Positions 24,005-32,189 of a stretch of DNA of 64,000 bases are shown here, piece by piece. Position 1 is the first letter of the stretch. Each line of letters begins with the position of its first letter. The stretch is from Streptomyces violascens. Lineage in GTDB: Bacteria > Actinomycetota > Actinomycetes > Streptomycetales > Streptomycetaceae. The position numbers were made by a program, and so were the translations under genes. The stretch lies in NCBI RefSeq assembly GCF_014649955.1, contig NZ_BMUA01000019.1:1-64000 (forward strand). The letters are read 5' to 3'. The notes under the pieces were generated by a model. That model was not told the origin of the DNA. It saw only the letters and a program-made list of their open reading frames with translations, and did no database searches.

Positions 24005-24574
24005 TCATGGCCGCCGGAGCCGCAGTGCCAGGAATCCGAGTCCCAGGCCGGTCAGCGCCAGGCCCGCCCCCAGCGAGAGGACGTGGACGCGCAGGTCGTC
24101 ATCGGTGGACACGGCCTGCGGCGCCTGATGGTGCCGGGCCGGCGGCAGGACACCGCCGGTCGTGGGGGTGGGCGTGAGCGAGGGGGGCGCCGCAGGCTCC
24201 GAGGGCGGAACCTGCTTCGGGGACTGCGGTGCCACCCCGACCTGGGCCGGTGCCACCTCGTCGGGGTCCGCCGTGTCGGGTGCGTACGGCAGGAAGTGGT
24301 CCGCCGGATCCACCCGGCCCGGCCGGGTACGGCCCTCGCCCGCCCGGCTGCCCGCCAGGTGCTGGTCCTCGGAGACGGCCTGGGAGGCGGTGGTACGGGG
24401 TGAGGCCCGCGAGGGTTCGCCGTGGGGCGAGGCCTGCGCCGTGCCGGAGGGAGTCGCGGTCGGGGGCAGGCCGGGTGACGGGGTGGCGGCGGCGAGGGCG
24501 TACGGCAGGGGCGTCAGGAGCAGCGCCCCCGTCAGCGATGCGGCCGCGGCGAGCGACCGGATCCCTGGAGCCAT
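24005..24574 (-). CDS. Secreted, C-terminally membrane-anchored Pro-rich protein
   Basis: About 189 residues. A signal peptide (LAAAASLTGALLLTPLPYALAAATP) is followed by 130 residues of Pro/Thr/Ala/Ser-rich disordered sequence, then one C-terminal membrane helix (VHVLSLGAGLALTGLGLGFLALRLRRP) with a basic tail. There is no LPXTG or other sortase motif. The topology suggests an extracytoplasmic stalk anchored at its C-terminus. No known family was recognised. It lies directly downstream of a PASTA kinase gene, separated by a terminator-like hairpin. Confidence 0.65.
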   Translation of the reverse strand: MAPGIRSLAAAASLTGALLLTPLPYALAAATPSPGLPPTATPSGTAQASPHGEPSRASPRTTASQAVSEDQHLAGSRAGEGRTRPGRVDPADHFLPYAPDTADPDEVAPAQVGVAPQSPKQVPPSEPAAPPSLTPTPTTGGVLPPARHHQAPQAVSTDDDLRVHVLSLGAGLALTGLGLGFLALRLRRP

Positions 24575-24724
24575 GACAGGGCCCCTTCCCGAAGGGACGT
24601 GCAGGATCGCCTGGGGTGACCGAATCAGCGTCACACGGGGCGAGTTGTGCGGCATCCCGGGAGCTGCCCGCCTGCGCCGAATGGGACGGGCGGCGCCGGC
24701 CGCCGCACCCCCGGGGTACGCGCG

Positions 24725-24753
24725 AAGGCCCGGCACCAGGGGTGCCGGGCCTT
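24725..24753 (-). terminator. Hairpin after the PASTA kinase gene
   Basis: AAGGCCCGGCACC (24725-24737) pairs perfectly with GGTGCCGGGCCTT (24741-24753) around a 3-nt loop, 21 nt beyond the kinase stop. Confidence 0.85.
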
Positions 24754-24774
24754 GTCCGAACGAACGGCGCGCGG

Positions 24775-26379
24775 TTACTGCGCGGGCGCGTTGCCCGACG
24801 AGATCTGGAGCGTGATCTGCGCGTTCTTCTTGTCCACGTCCACGCCGGCGGCGGGGAACTGGCTGATCACCACGTCCTGGCCCCACTGGCCGTTGTCGAC
24901 GGTCTCGGTGTTGACCTTCCAGCCCGCGGCCTGGATGCAGGACTTCACCGACAGGATGTCCTTGTAGGTGAAGTCCGGCGCCTGGACCTTGCCCGGGTCC
25001 ACCGTGGAGGTCTGCGGCGAGGTGCACTTCTCGGTGTCCATCGTGCGGTCGCGCTCGGGGCCCTTGTGGCCCGCGGCCGACGAGCTGCTGGCCTTGGCAG
25101 CGCCGCCGGTGCCGCCCGAGTCGCCCTTGTTCATGGCGATCGCGGTGACCAGGCCGCCGACCGCGAGCAGGGCCACGGCGATCGCGCCCACGATCACCGG
25201 GGTGTTCCGCTTCGATGCGCCGGAGGCGGCCGGGGAGGCCTGCGGGGAGATCGTGTACGGCGGCGGCGTCTGGGCCGCCATCGGGGCGGGCTGCTGCGCC
25301 TGCTGCGGGTACCCGTACGAGGGCTGGGGCTGCGGGGCCGGGGTCGGGGGACCGTAGGGGCCCGGCTGGTACGGCGTCTGCACGTTGCCCTGGAGGCCGG
25401 GCGCGGCCTGCGAGTCGAGCGGCGGGAAGACCGTCGCGCCGACACCCGCGCCGCTGACGGGCGGGGCGCCGCCGGTGATGACCGGGGCCGCGCCCATCTG
25501 GCCCGCGTTGGCGATCCGCAGGATCTCGTCGTGCATGGCCTGGGCGCTCGGGAAGCGCTCGTTCGGGTTCTTCTTCAGTGCGCGGGCCACCAGCGCGTCC
25601 ACGGCCGGGGTGATCGACCGGTTCACCGAGGAGGGCGCGACCGGCTCCTCCTGGACGTGCGCGTACGCGATCGCCAGCGGCGAGTCCGCGTCGAAGGGGA
25701 TGCGCCCGGTCAGCAGCTGGAAGAGCATGATGCCGACCGAGTACAGGTCGGAGCGGGCGTCCACGCCGCGGCCGAGGGCCTGCTCGGGCGACAGGTACTG
25801 GGGGGTGCCGACGACCATGCCGGTCTGCGTCATGGAGGTGACGCCGGACTGCATGGCGCGGGCGATGCCGAAGTCCATGACCTTGACGACGCCGCGCTTG
25901 GTCATCATGACGTTGCCCGGCTTGATGTCCCGGTGGACCAGGCCCATCTCGTGGCTGACCTCCAGGGCGGCCAGGACGTCGGCGGTCACCTTGAGGGCCT
26001 TGTCGGCGGGCATCGCACCGTACTGCTGGATGTCGCGGTGCAGCGTCGAGCCGAGCGGCTCGCCCTCCACGTACTCCATGACGATGTACGGCATCAGCGC
26101 ACCACCGAGTTCGTCCTCGCCGGTGTCGAAGACGGAGACGATGTTGGTGTGCTGGAGCTTGGCGACGGCCTGGGCCTCGCGGCGGAACCGCTCGCGGAAG
26201 GACTGTTCCCGGCCGAGCTCGGTGTGCAGCGTCTTGATGGCGACCTGGCGGTCCAGAGCGGAGTCGTACGCGAGGTACACGGAGGCCATGCCGCCCTCGC
26301 CGAGGAGGTCGCGCAGCTGGTAGCGCCCGCCCGCGATGGATCCGCCCGCATAGCGGCCGTGTGCGCCGTCCTGGCTCAT
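24775..26379 (-). CDS. PknB-type Ser/Thr protein kinase with a C-terminal PASTA-like domain
   Basis: 534 residues. Cytoplasmic kinase domain 20-290: Gly loop GEGGMASVY, catalytic Lys49, HRDIKPGN with Asp151, DFG 170-172, and an activation loop TSMTQTGMVVGTPQYLSPE with phosphorylatable Thr residues. A Pro/Gln/Gly-rich juxtamembrane region (300-390) leads to a membrane helix (about 394-416) and one PASTA-like domain (about 463-528, VISQFPAAGVDVDKK). PASTA kinases sense peptidoglycan fragments and control growth. It is divergent from a second kinase 323 bp away. Confidence 0.93.
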   Translation of the reverse strand: MSQDGAHGRYAGGSIAGGRYQLRDLLGEGGMASVYLAYDSALDRQVAIKTLHTELGREQSFRERFRREAQAVAKLQHTNIVSVFDTGEDELGGALMPYIVMEYVEGEPLGSTLHRDIQQYGAMPADKALKVTADVLAALEVSHEMGLVHRDIKPGNVMMTKRGVVKVMDFGIARAMQSGVTSMTQTGMVVGTPQYLSPEQALGRGVDARSDLYSVGIMLFQLLTGRIPFDADSPLAIAYAHVQEEPVAPSSVNRSITPAVDALVARALKKNPNERFPSAQAMHDEILRIANAGQMGAAPVITGGAPPVSGAGVGATVFPPLDSQAAPGLQGNVQTPYQPGPYGPPTPAPQPQPSYGYPQQAQQPAPMAAQTPPPYTISPQASPAASGASKRNTPVIVGAIAVALLAVGGLVTAIAMNKGDSGGTGGAAKASSSSAAGHKGPERDRTMDTEKCTSPQTSTVDPGKVQAPDFTYKDILSVKSCIQAAGWKVNTETVDNGQWGQDVVISQFPAAGVDVDKKNAQITLQISSGNAPAQ

Positions 26380-26702
26380 GACTGTGCATCCCCCTTGGCG
26401 CGGTGGCCCGTGCTGATCCTCGTTTTTTCAGGCCAAGTCTGCCCGAGGGGACATCCACGTCAAGCCGGGTGCCCGTTCCGTGACCGTACGCACTGGAAGA
26501 GTCTCGCAAGCGTTACAGGACCGGCATCGAAAACGTACGGGATTTGCATGGGTACACACGGAACCGATTGGATGGCCGGTCCATCCCGGACCGGTGCCCC
26601 GTGTTGACGCTGTAGCGTGCACTACTGCACAACCAGCGGAAGAGCACGACGGAAGACCGTAAGGAAGACCGCGGACGCGGCCAGATACGACGGCGAGGAC
26701 TG
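26380..26702. other. Divergent promoter region of two kinase genes
   Basis: 323 bp with no open frame. On the plus strand TTGACG at 26604-26609 is a possible -35 for the rightward kinase, though no good -10 is placed for it. On the minus strand TTGACG (complement of 26458-26463) with AGACTT 17 nt downstream is a candidate promoter for the leftward kinase. No clear operator was seen. Confidence 0.4.
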
Positions 26703-28418
26703 ATGGCACCCGAACCCGACGGAAACGGCGCCGGGATGGCCGATGCGCCGGACCATGAGTCGTGGGTCGGCGGACTCGTCGGCGACGGCCGTTACCGCCT
26801 CACTCACCGGCTGGGACGCGGCGGCATGGCGGAGGTGTTCGCCGCCGAGGACGTGCGCCTGGGCCGTACCGTCGCCGTGAAGCTGCTCCGCGCCGATCTC
26901 GCCGAGGACCCGGTGTCCAAGGCGCGCTTCACGCGTGAGGCACAGTCGGTGGCCGGACTCAACCACCACGCGGTGGTGGCGGTGTACGACTCCGGTGAGG
27001 ACTTCGTGGGCGGCCAGACCGTCCCGTACATCGTGATGGAGCTCGTCGAGGGCCGCACCATCCGCGACCTCCTGGTGGACGCGGACGCCCCGCCGCCGGA
27101 GCAGGCGCTGATCATCGTCTCGGGCGTGCTCGAAGCGCTCGCGTACTCGCACCAGCACGGCATCGTGCACCGTGACATCAAGCCCGCCAACGTGATCATC
27201 ACGGACACGGGCGCGGTCAAGGTGATGGACTTCGGCATCGCGCGGGCGCTGCACGGCGCCCAGTCGACGATGACCCAGACCGGCATGGTCATGGGCACCC
27301 CGCAGTACCTCTCGCCCGAGCAGGCGCTCGGCAAGGCCGTCGACCACCGCTCCGACCTGTATGCGACCGGCTGCCTGCTGTACGAACTCCTCGCGCTGCG
27401 GCCCCCGTTCATCGGTGAGACGCCTTTGAGCGTGGTCTACCAGCACGTCCAGGACATGCCGGTGCCGCCGTCGCAGGTGACCCATGTCGCGCCGCCGGAA
27501 CTCGACGGCCTCGTCATGCGTTCTCTCGCCAAGGACCCGGACGACCGTTTCCAGTCCGCCGAGGAGATGCGCGGCCTGGTCCAGTACGGCCTGCAGATGC
27601 TCCAGGCACAGGGCGGCCACACCGGCACCTGGAACACCGGCCCGGTCGAGCTGATGCACGAGGGCGCCCACACCCCGGCGATGGGCACCACCGGCGCCAC
27701 CACCGCCATGGGCCACCCCATGCACGGCGAGACCTCGCAGTTCGGCGGGCCGATCCTGCCGCCGATGAACCCGGACGACGGCGGTTACGACGGCTACGGA
27801 CACGGCGGCCACAAGCAGGGCGGCGGCCGCGGCGGCAAGATGGTGCTGTTCGTGGTGCTCGCGATCGTCGCGATCGCGGTGGGTGTCGCCTTCGCGCTGA
27901 AGGCCGCGAACAGCTCGGGCGGTGGCGGTGGCGGCGGGGGCACCACCTCGCAGACGCCGAAGAACTCGCCGTCGGTCTCCCAGTCGGACACCCCGTCGAC
28001 GCAGGACACCCCGGGCACCAGCCAGGGCCAGTCGTACAGCAGCAGCTCGAACGGCAACGGGGAGTCGCCCTCCACGCACCGCTCGCGCTCCTCCTCGCCG
28101 ACGCCGAGCAAGTCGCGCTCCTCGCACTCGCCGGGCACGGACCAGGGCACGACGTCGGGCACGAGCGAGGGCACGGACACGCAGGGTACGACGTCCGGAA
28201 ACTCGGGCACCACCGCCGGGAACTCTGGTACTTCCAGCGGCAACACGGGGACGTCGTCCGGGAACACGGGCACCACCGACGGCACCAGCTCCGGGAACAC
28301 GGGCACCTCCAGCGGCAACACGGGGACGTCGTCCGGGAACACGGGCACCACCCATGGCACCACCGCCGGGAACACGGGCACCTCCAGCGGCCCCGGTGGC
28401 ACCAAGCCGACTCCCTGA
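26703..28418 (+). CDS. Membrane Ser/Thr protein kinase with Gly/Ser/Thr repeat ectodomain
   Basis: 571 residues. Kinase domain about 31-295: GRGGMAEVFAAED, Lys60, HRDIKPAN with Asp158, DFG 176-178, activation loop STMTQTGMVMGTPQYLSPE. A Gly/His/Met-rich linker is followed by a membrane helix (about 380-399). The outer part (400-571) has no PASTA domain; it is Ser/Thr/Gly/Pro-rich and ends in SGNTGT-type repeats coded by a 75-bp tandem repeat. Such a tail could be O-mannosylated and span the cell wall. The activation loop is nearly identical to that of the divergent kinase, so cross-phosphorylation is plausible. Confidence 0.93.
   Translation: MAPEPDGNGAGMADAPDHESWVGGLVGDGRYRLTHRLGRGGMAEVFAAEDVRLGRTVAVKLLRADLAEDPVSKARFTREAQSVAGLNHHAVVAVYDSGEDFVGGQTVPYIVMELVEGRTIRDLLVDADAPPPEQALIIVSGVLEALAYSHQHGIVHRDIKPANVIITDTGAVKVMDFGIARALHGAQSTMTQTGMVMGTPQYLSPEQALGKAVDHRSDLYATGCLLYELLALRPPFIGETPLSVVYQHVQDMPVPPSQVTHVAPPELDGLVMRSLAKDPDDRFQSAEEMRGLVQYGLQMLQAQGGHTGTWNTGPVELMHEGAHTPAMGTTGATTAMGHPMHGETSQFGGPILPPMNPDDGGYDGYGHGGHKQGGGRGGKMVLFVVLAIVAIAVGVAFALKAANSSGGGGGGGGTTSQTPKNSPSVSQSDTPSTQDTPGTSQGQSYSSSSNGNGESPSTHRSRSSSPTPSKSRSSHSPGTDQGTTSGTSEGTDTQGTTSGNSGTTAGNSGTSSGNTGTSSGNTGTTDGTSSGNTGTSSGNTGTSSGNTGTTHGTTAGNTGTSSGPGGTKPTP
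28218..28403 (+). repeat. 75-bp tandem repeat in the kinase ectodomain
   Basis: Units begin at 28218, 28293 and 28368 (the last partial, about 35 bp). Each full unit encodes 25 residues rich in SGNTGT motifs. The period is a multiple of three, so copy number can change without shifting frame. Copies differ at several positions. Confidence 0.85.
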
Positions 28419-28431
28419 CCGGAGCCGGGGC

Positions 28432-29445
28432 TCAGCCCGCGAAGGCCTCGCACACCGCCTCGTACTCGCGGGTCCACCAGACCGCCAGGGCCGACGCCGC
28501 AGGAAACTGCGGGTCGGCCCTTCGGTCGTGCAGCTGGTAGCGCCAGCGCAGGATCCAGAAGTCGTTGAGCCGCTCCCACCACACCCGGTGCACCGCGGCC
28601 GCGAGCTCCTCGGCATCGGCCCCGGCGGCCCGCCGATAGGCCCGCGCGTACGCCCGCACCTTCGCCAGCTCCAGCTCGCCCGAGGGGCGTACGAAGAAGA
28701 TCGCGGCGGCCCGGACCGCCTCCTCGGCGCGCGGCTGGACGCCGAGCCGGTCCCAGTCGACGATCGCGGCGGGCTCGGCCGAGCGGCCCTCGCCGCGGTA
28801 CAGCAGGTTCAGCGGATGGAAGTCGCCGTGCACCCAGGTGCCGGTGACGGGAGCGGCCGGGCGGCGGTGGGCGTGCTGGCCGAGCAGCACCCGCCGCTCC
28901 AGGAGCCGGTGTTCGGCGAGTTCGTCGAAGGCGTCCCGGGGCCGGTGCCCGCGGGCCCGCGCCACCAGGTCGTCGATCAGCGCGAAGGTGTCCGCGGGGT
29001 CGGCGCTGAGGTGCTCGGCCTGCGGCACGTCGGGCTCCATGACCTGGGCCAGGCACGTGTGCACGAGCCCGAGCAGCGCCCCGAGCCGGCGGGATTCCAC
29101 GGCGCACAGCTGGGCGCCGTCGCGGTGGCGGCCGTGCACCCAGGGGTGCAGGGCGTAGCAGTGGCCGCCGATCACCGCGACGGTGTCGCCATCGGCGTCC
29201 GGTACGGGCGGGGCGACGGGCACGCCGAGTGCCTGGAGGCGTTCGGTGGCCCGGTGCTGGCGGGCGATGGCCTCGTGGTCGCCGTCCAGGTGGTGCTTGA
29301 GGAAGTAGTCGCCGCGGGTGGTGGCGAGCCGGTAGCCGCGGTTCAGCAGGCCCTGGGCGACCCGTTCGCAGGAGAGCGGCTCACCGGCGGACTCGTAGCG
29401 GCGCAGGAGGTCGCCCACGGGTGGAGTTGCAGATGAGCGCGGCAC
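28432..29445 (-). CDS. APH/choline-kinase family phosphotransferase
   Basis: 337 residues. Hallmarks: N-terminal lobe RGDYFLKHHLDGDHEAI with the ATP-binding lysine, then the Brenner-type loop WVHGDFHPLNLLY with catalytic Asp and Asn, and IVDWDRLGVQPRAEEAV with the metal-binding aspartate. It phosphorylates a small hydroxyl substrate; resistance to an aminoglycoside cannot be inferred, since most chromosomal members act on endogenous metabolites. It is convergent with the kinase gene. Confidence 0.85.
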   Translation of the reverse strand: MPRSSATPPVGDLLRRYESAGEPLSCERVAQGLLNRGYRLATTRGDYFLKHHLDGDHEAIARQHRATERLQALGVPVAPPVPDADGDTVAVIGGHCYALHPWVHGRHRDGAQLCAVESRRLGALLGLVHTCLAQVMEPDVPQAEHLSADPADTFALIDDLVARARGHRPRDAFDELAEHRLLERRVLLGQHAHRRPAAPVTGTWVHGDFHPLNLLYRGEGRSAEPAAIVDWDRLGVQPRAEEAVRAAAIFFVRPSGELELAKVRAYARAYRRAAGADAEELAAAVHRVWWERLNDFWILRWRYQLHDRRADPQFPAASALAVWWTREYEAVCEAFAG

Positions 29446-29460
29446 TCTTCAGATGTTAGA

Positions 29461-29877
29461 TCACGCCACGTACTTGAGTTGTCGCTCTTTGGAGTAGTCC
29501 AGCGAATGGACGGTCACGAACTGAGGTTCGATTCGCATGTACACGGGATCGAAGGGCTCCCCGTCGACCGCTCGGGGGTCGTCGCCGAACAGCGCCAGCT
29601 CCCCTGCGGTCGGCTCGAAGGCCTCGGCGGTGCCGGTGAACTGCACCGACCACACGTCGACTTCGCCCGAGCCGAGGTTGTCCGCGCCGTACGCGACCAC
29701 GCTGCCCAGGCATGCGTGGTGGTAGCCGAGCCCGGCGTGCAGGCGCAGCAGGACGCGGCCGTCGATCACGATGTGGCGGGCCGGGGCCACGAACGGCAGG
29801 GCTCGCATGCTGGTCGCGACGCGGCCGTACGGAACGCGGCCGAGCAGCTCGATGGCGCGGGCTTCCTCGCAGGACAT
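29461..29877 (-). CDS. Pyridoxamine 5'-phosphate oxidase-like (PPOX) flavin protein
   Basis: 138 residues, a split-barrel flavin-binding fold: EEARAIELLGRVPYGRVATSMRALPFVAPARHIVIDG at the start, GSVVAYGADNLGSGEVDVWSVQFTGTAE in the middle, and PVYMRIEPQFVTVHSLDYSK near the end. Members bind FMN, F420 or heme and act as oxidoreductases or general flavin proteins. The substrate is unknown. Codes immediately upstream of the phosphotransferase gene on the same strand (15 nt gap). Confidence 0.82.
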   Translation of the reverse strand: MSCEEARAIELLGRVPYGRVATSMRALPFVAPARHIVIDGRVLLRLHAGLGYHHACLGSVVAYGADNLGSGEVDVWSVQFTGTAEAFEPTAGELALFGDDPRAVDGEPFDPVYMRIEPQFVTVHSLDYSKERQLKYVA

Positions 29878-29983
29878 GCCCCCACCTTTGCGGCCCGCGG
29901 CGGCCCGTGAAAGAGCCCGGGGCCCCGCGCATCCGGGCCCTAGGTCCCGAATGACCGGCCCGGGCCCCGTCGGTGAGAGGTGC

Positions 29984-30664
29984 TCAGTGGTTCTTCTCGG
30001 CCTGGATCCGGGCCACGTACGCGGCGGCCTGGGAGCGGCGCTCCATGCCGAGCTTGGACAGCAGCGAGGAGACGTAGTTCTTGATCGTCTTCTCCGCGAG
30101 GTGCAGGCGCTCGCCGATCACACGGTTGGTGAGGCCCTCGCCGATCAGGTCGAGGATCTTGCGTTCCTGCTCGGTGAGGTTGGCCAGGCGGTCGTCGCCC
30201 TTGCTCTTGCCGCCGTCGCGCAGCCGCTCCAGGACGCGGGCGGTGGCCACGGGGTCGAGCAGCGACTTGCCGGCCGCCACGTCGCGTACGGCCGTCAGGA
30301 GTTCGCTTCCGCGGATCGCCTTGAGGACGTATCCGGAGGCTCCGGCCATGATCGCGTCGAAGAGGGCCTCGTCGTCCGCGAACGAGGTGAGCATCAGGCA
30401 TTTGATGTCCTCGTTCTGCGAACGGATCTCGCGGCAGACCTCGACTCCGCTGCCGTCCGGGAGGCGGACGTCAAGGACGGCGACGTCGGGGCGGGTGGCG
30501 GGAATCCGGACCAGGGCGTCGGCGGCGGTGCCGGCCTCGCCGACCACTTCGATGTCGTCCTCGACGGAAAGCATTTCGTGGACGCCGCGACGGACCACCT
30601 CGTGGTCATCGAGCAGGAATACGGTGATTTTGCCTGTTTCGCGCACGGAATCAGTCTCACACAT
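29984..30664 (-). CDS. NarL/LuxR family response regulator (orphan)
   Basis: 226 residues. Receiver domain with Asp19/Asp20, phosphoacceptor Asp65 (VAVLDVRLPDGSG), the Thr in MLTSFADD and the Lys in YVLKAIRG, then a LuxR-type HTH (LTEQERKILDLIGEGLTNRVIGERLHLAEKTIKNYVSSLLSKL). It resembles DevR/DosR-type regulators. No histidine kinase gene is adjacent, so it is an orphan here. ATG at 30664 and GTG at 30646 are both possible starts; neither has a good ribosome binding site. Confidence 0.93.
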   Translation of the reverse strand: MCETDSVRETGKITVFLLDDHEVVRRGVHEMLSVEDDIEVVGEAGTAADALVRIPATRPDVAVLDVRLPDGSGVEVCREIRSQNEDIKCLMLTSFADDEALFDAIMAGASGYVLKAIRGSELLTAVRDVAAGKSLLDPVATARVLERLRDGGKSKGDDRLANLTEQERKILDLIGEGLTNRVIGERLHLAEKTIKNYVSSLLSKLGMERRSQAAAYVARIQAEKNH

Positions 30665-31032
30665 TCATCCGAAGGACGCCGGAGAGTGCCATAAGTGACC
30701 CCTTCCCGAACACGCGTGACCGGGATAACGTGCCGTTGTTCCGGCGGCCTGCAAGGCTGTGACCAGCGACTGTTCCCCACTTTCTCGATTTACTTGGAAA
30801 TCCAAGCAAAAACGCAGGTCAAGTGGGGTTTCGCAGTAATGCGCAGCACTGGGTAACGTGCCTTTGACAGGGCGCTCGCCGGGGCACCTGTCACGCCTGA
30901 TCCCCGGCCGAGCGCGCACACCCCCGTGCACTTGAGACGGACAGGCGAGCCTCCCCCAAGCTCTGGACGAGCCGGGGGGACCCCCAGGCTCACCGGCGAA
31001 CCCGGGAGCCGGACAGACGGAGGAGCACGCAC
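30665..31032. other. Regulatory intergenic region upstream of bkd locus 2
   Basis: 368 bp, divergent between the response regulator and E1alpha. It is AT-rich for this genome at 30781-30845. It holds CTTGGAAATCCAAG (30793-30806), and GGGATAACGTGCC (from 30722) repeated as GGGTAACGTGCC (from 30851). No open frame has convincing codon bias. Bases 30911-31010 are GC-rich with hairpin potential. Confidence 0.5.
30793..30806. promoter_or_regulatory. Palindrome upstream of bkd locus 2
   Basis: CTTGGAAATCCAAG has perfect 6-bp arms around AA, in the most AT-rich part of the intergenic region. Probably an operator for the E1alpha or response-regulator promoter; the binding protein is unknown. Confidence 0.5.
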
Positions 31033-32187
31033 GTGACCGTGGAGAGCACTGCCGCGCGCAAACCGCGACGCAGCAGCAAGCGCACCGCCGGCGCCGGCGC
31101 AAGGAAGACGGCCGCCGAGCCCGAGCTCGTACAGCTGCTGACGCCCGAGGGCGAGCGGGTCGAGCACCCTGACTATGACGTCGACCTGAGCCCCGAAGAG
31201 CTGCGCGGCCTCTACCGCGACATGGTGCTGACCCGGCGCTTCGACGCCGAGGCCACGTCCCTGCAGCGCCAGGGCGAGTTGGGCCTGTGGGCCTCGCTGC
31301 TGGGCCAGGAGGCCGCCCAGATCGGCTCCGGGCGTGCGCTGCGGGACGACGACTACGTCTTCCCGACGTACCGCGAGCACGGCGTCGCCTGGTGTCGCGG
31401 CGTCGACCCGACGAACCTGCTCGGCATGTTCCGTGGCGTCAACCACGGTGGCTGGGACCCCAACACCAACAATTTCCACCTGTACACGATCGTCATCGGC
31501 TCGCAGACGCTGCACGCGACCGGTTACGCGATGGGCATCACCAAGGACGGCGCGGACAGCGCCGTGGTCGCCTACTTCGGCGACGGTGCCTCCAGCCAGG
31601 GCGATGTCGCGGAGGCCTTCACCTTCTCCGCCGTCTACAACGCCCCGGTCGTGTTCTTCTGCCAGAACAACCAGTGGGCGATCTCCGAGCCCACCGAGAA
31701 GCAGATGCGCGTGCCGCTCTACCAGCGCGCCCAGGGCTTCGGCTTCCCCGGTGTCCGGGTCGACGGCAACGACGTGCTGGCCTGCCTGGCCGTGACCAAG
31801 TCCGCCCTGGAGCGGGCCCGCCGGGGTGAGGGCCCCACCCTGGTCGAGGCGTTCACCTACCGGATGGGCGCGCACACCACCTCCGACGACCCGACGAAGT
31901 ACCGGGCCGACGAGGAGCGCGAGGCGTGGGAGGCCAAGGACCCGATCCTGCGCCTTCGCACCTACCTGGAGAACGCGGGCCACGCGGACGCCGCGTTCTT
32001 CGAGGAGCTGGAGAGCGAGTCGGAGACGCTGGGCAAGCGGGTGCGCGAGGCGGTCCGTGCCATGCCCGACCCCGAGCCCATGGCGATCTTCGAGAACATC
32101 TACGCCGACGGCCACGCGCTGGTCGACGAGGAGCGGGCCCAGTTCGCCGCCTACCAGGCCTCGTTCGCGGACGGAGAGGGCAACTAG
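31033..32187 (+). CDS. 2-Oxoacid dehydrogenase E1 alpha, locus 2 (BkdA/PdhA type)
   Basis: 384 residues from GTG 31033 with GGAGG-type sequence upstream. The first 45 residues are basic and disordered. The ThDP motif is GDGASSQGDVAEAF ... QNNQWAIS, and MGAHTTSDDPTKYR follows. It is paralogous to the locus 1 E1alpha 15.7 kb away. Family naming alternates between pyruvate and branched-chain keto-acid dehydrogenase; the gene order matches the second bkd cluster of streptomycetes. Confidence 0.88.
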   Translation: MTVESTAARKPRRSSKRTAGAGARKTAAEPELVQLLTPEGERVEHPDYDVDLSPEELRGLYRDMVLTRRFDAEATSLQRQGELGLWASLLGQEAAQIGSGRALRDDDYVFPTYREHGVAWCRGVDPTNLLGMFRGVNHGGWDPNTNNFHLYTIVIGSQTLHATGYAMGITKDGADSAVVAYFGDGASSQGDVAEAFTFSAVYNAPVVFFCQNNQWAISEPTEKQMRVPLYQRAQGFGFPGVRVDGNDVLACLAVTKSALERARRGEGPTLVEAFTYRMGAHTTSDDPTKYRADEEREAWEAKDPILRLRTYLENAGHADAAFFEELESESETLGKRVREAVRAMPDPEPMAIFENIYADGHALVDEERAQFAAYQASFADGEGN

Positions 32188-32189
32188 CC

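Noticed and set aside
28432..29445. Aminoglycoside resistance gene
   Set aside because: The APH fold is real, but residues do not specify antibiotic substrates; most chromosomal members have metabolic roles.
29520..29540. GGTTCGATTC resembling a tRNA T-loop
   Set aside because: It is inside the PPOX coding sequence with no acceptor stem or anticodon arm around it.
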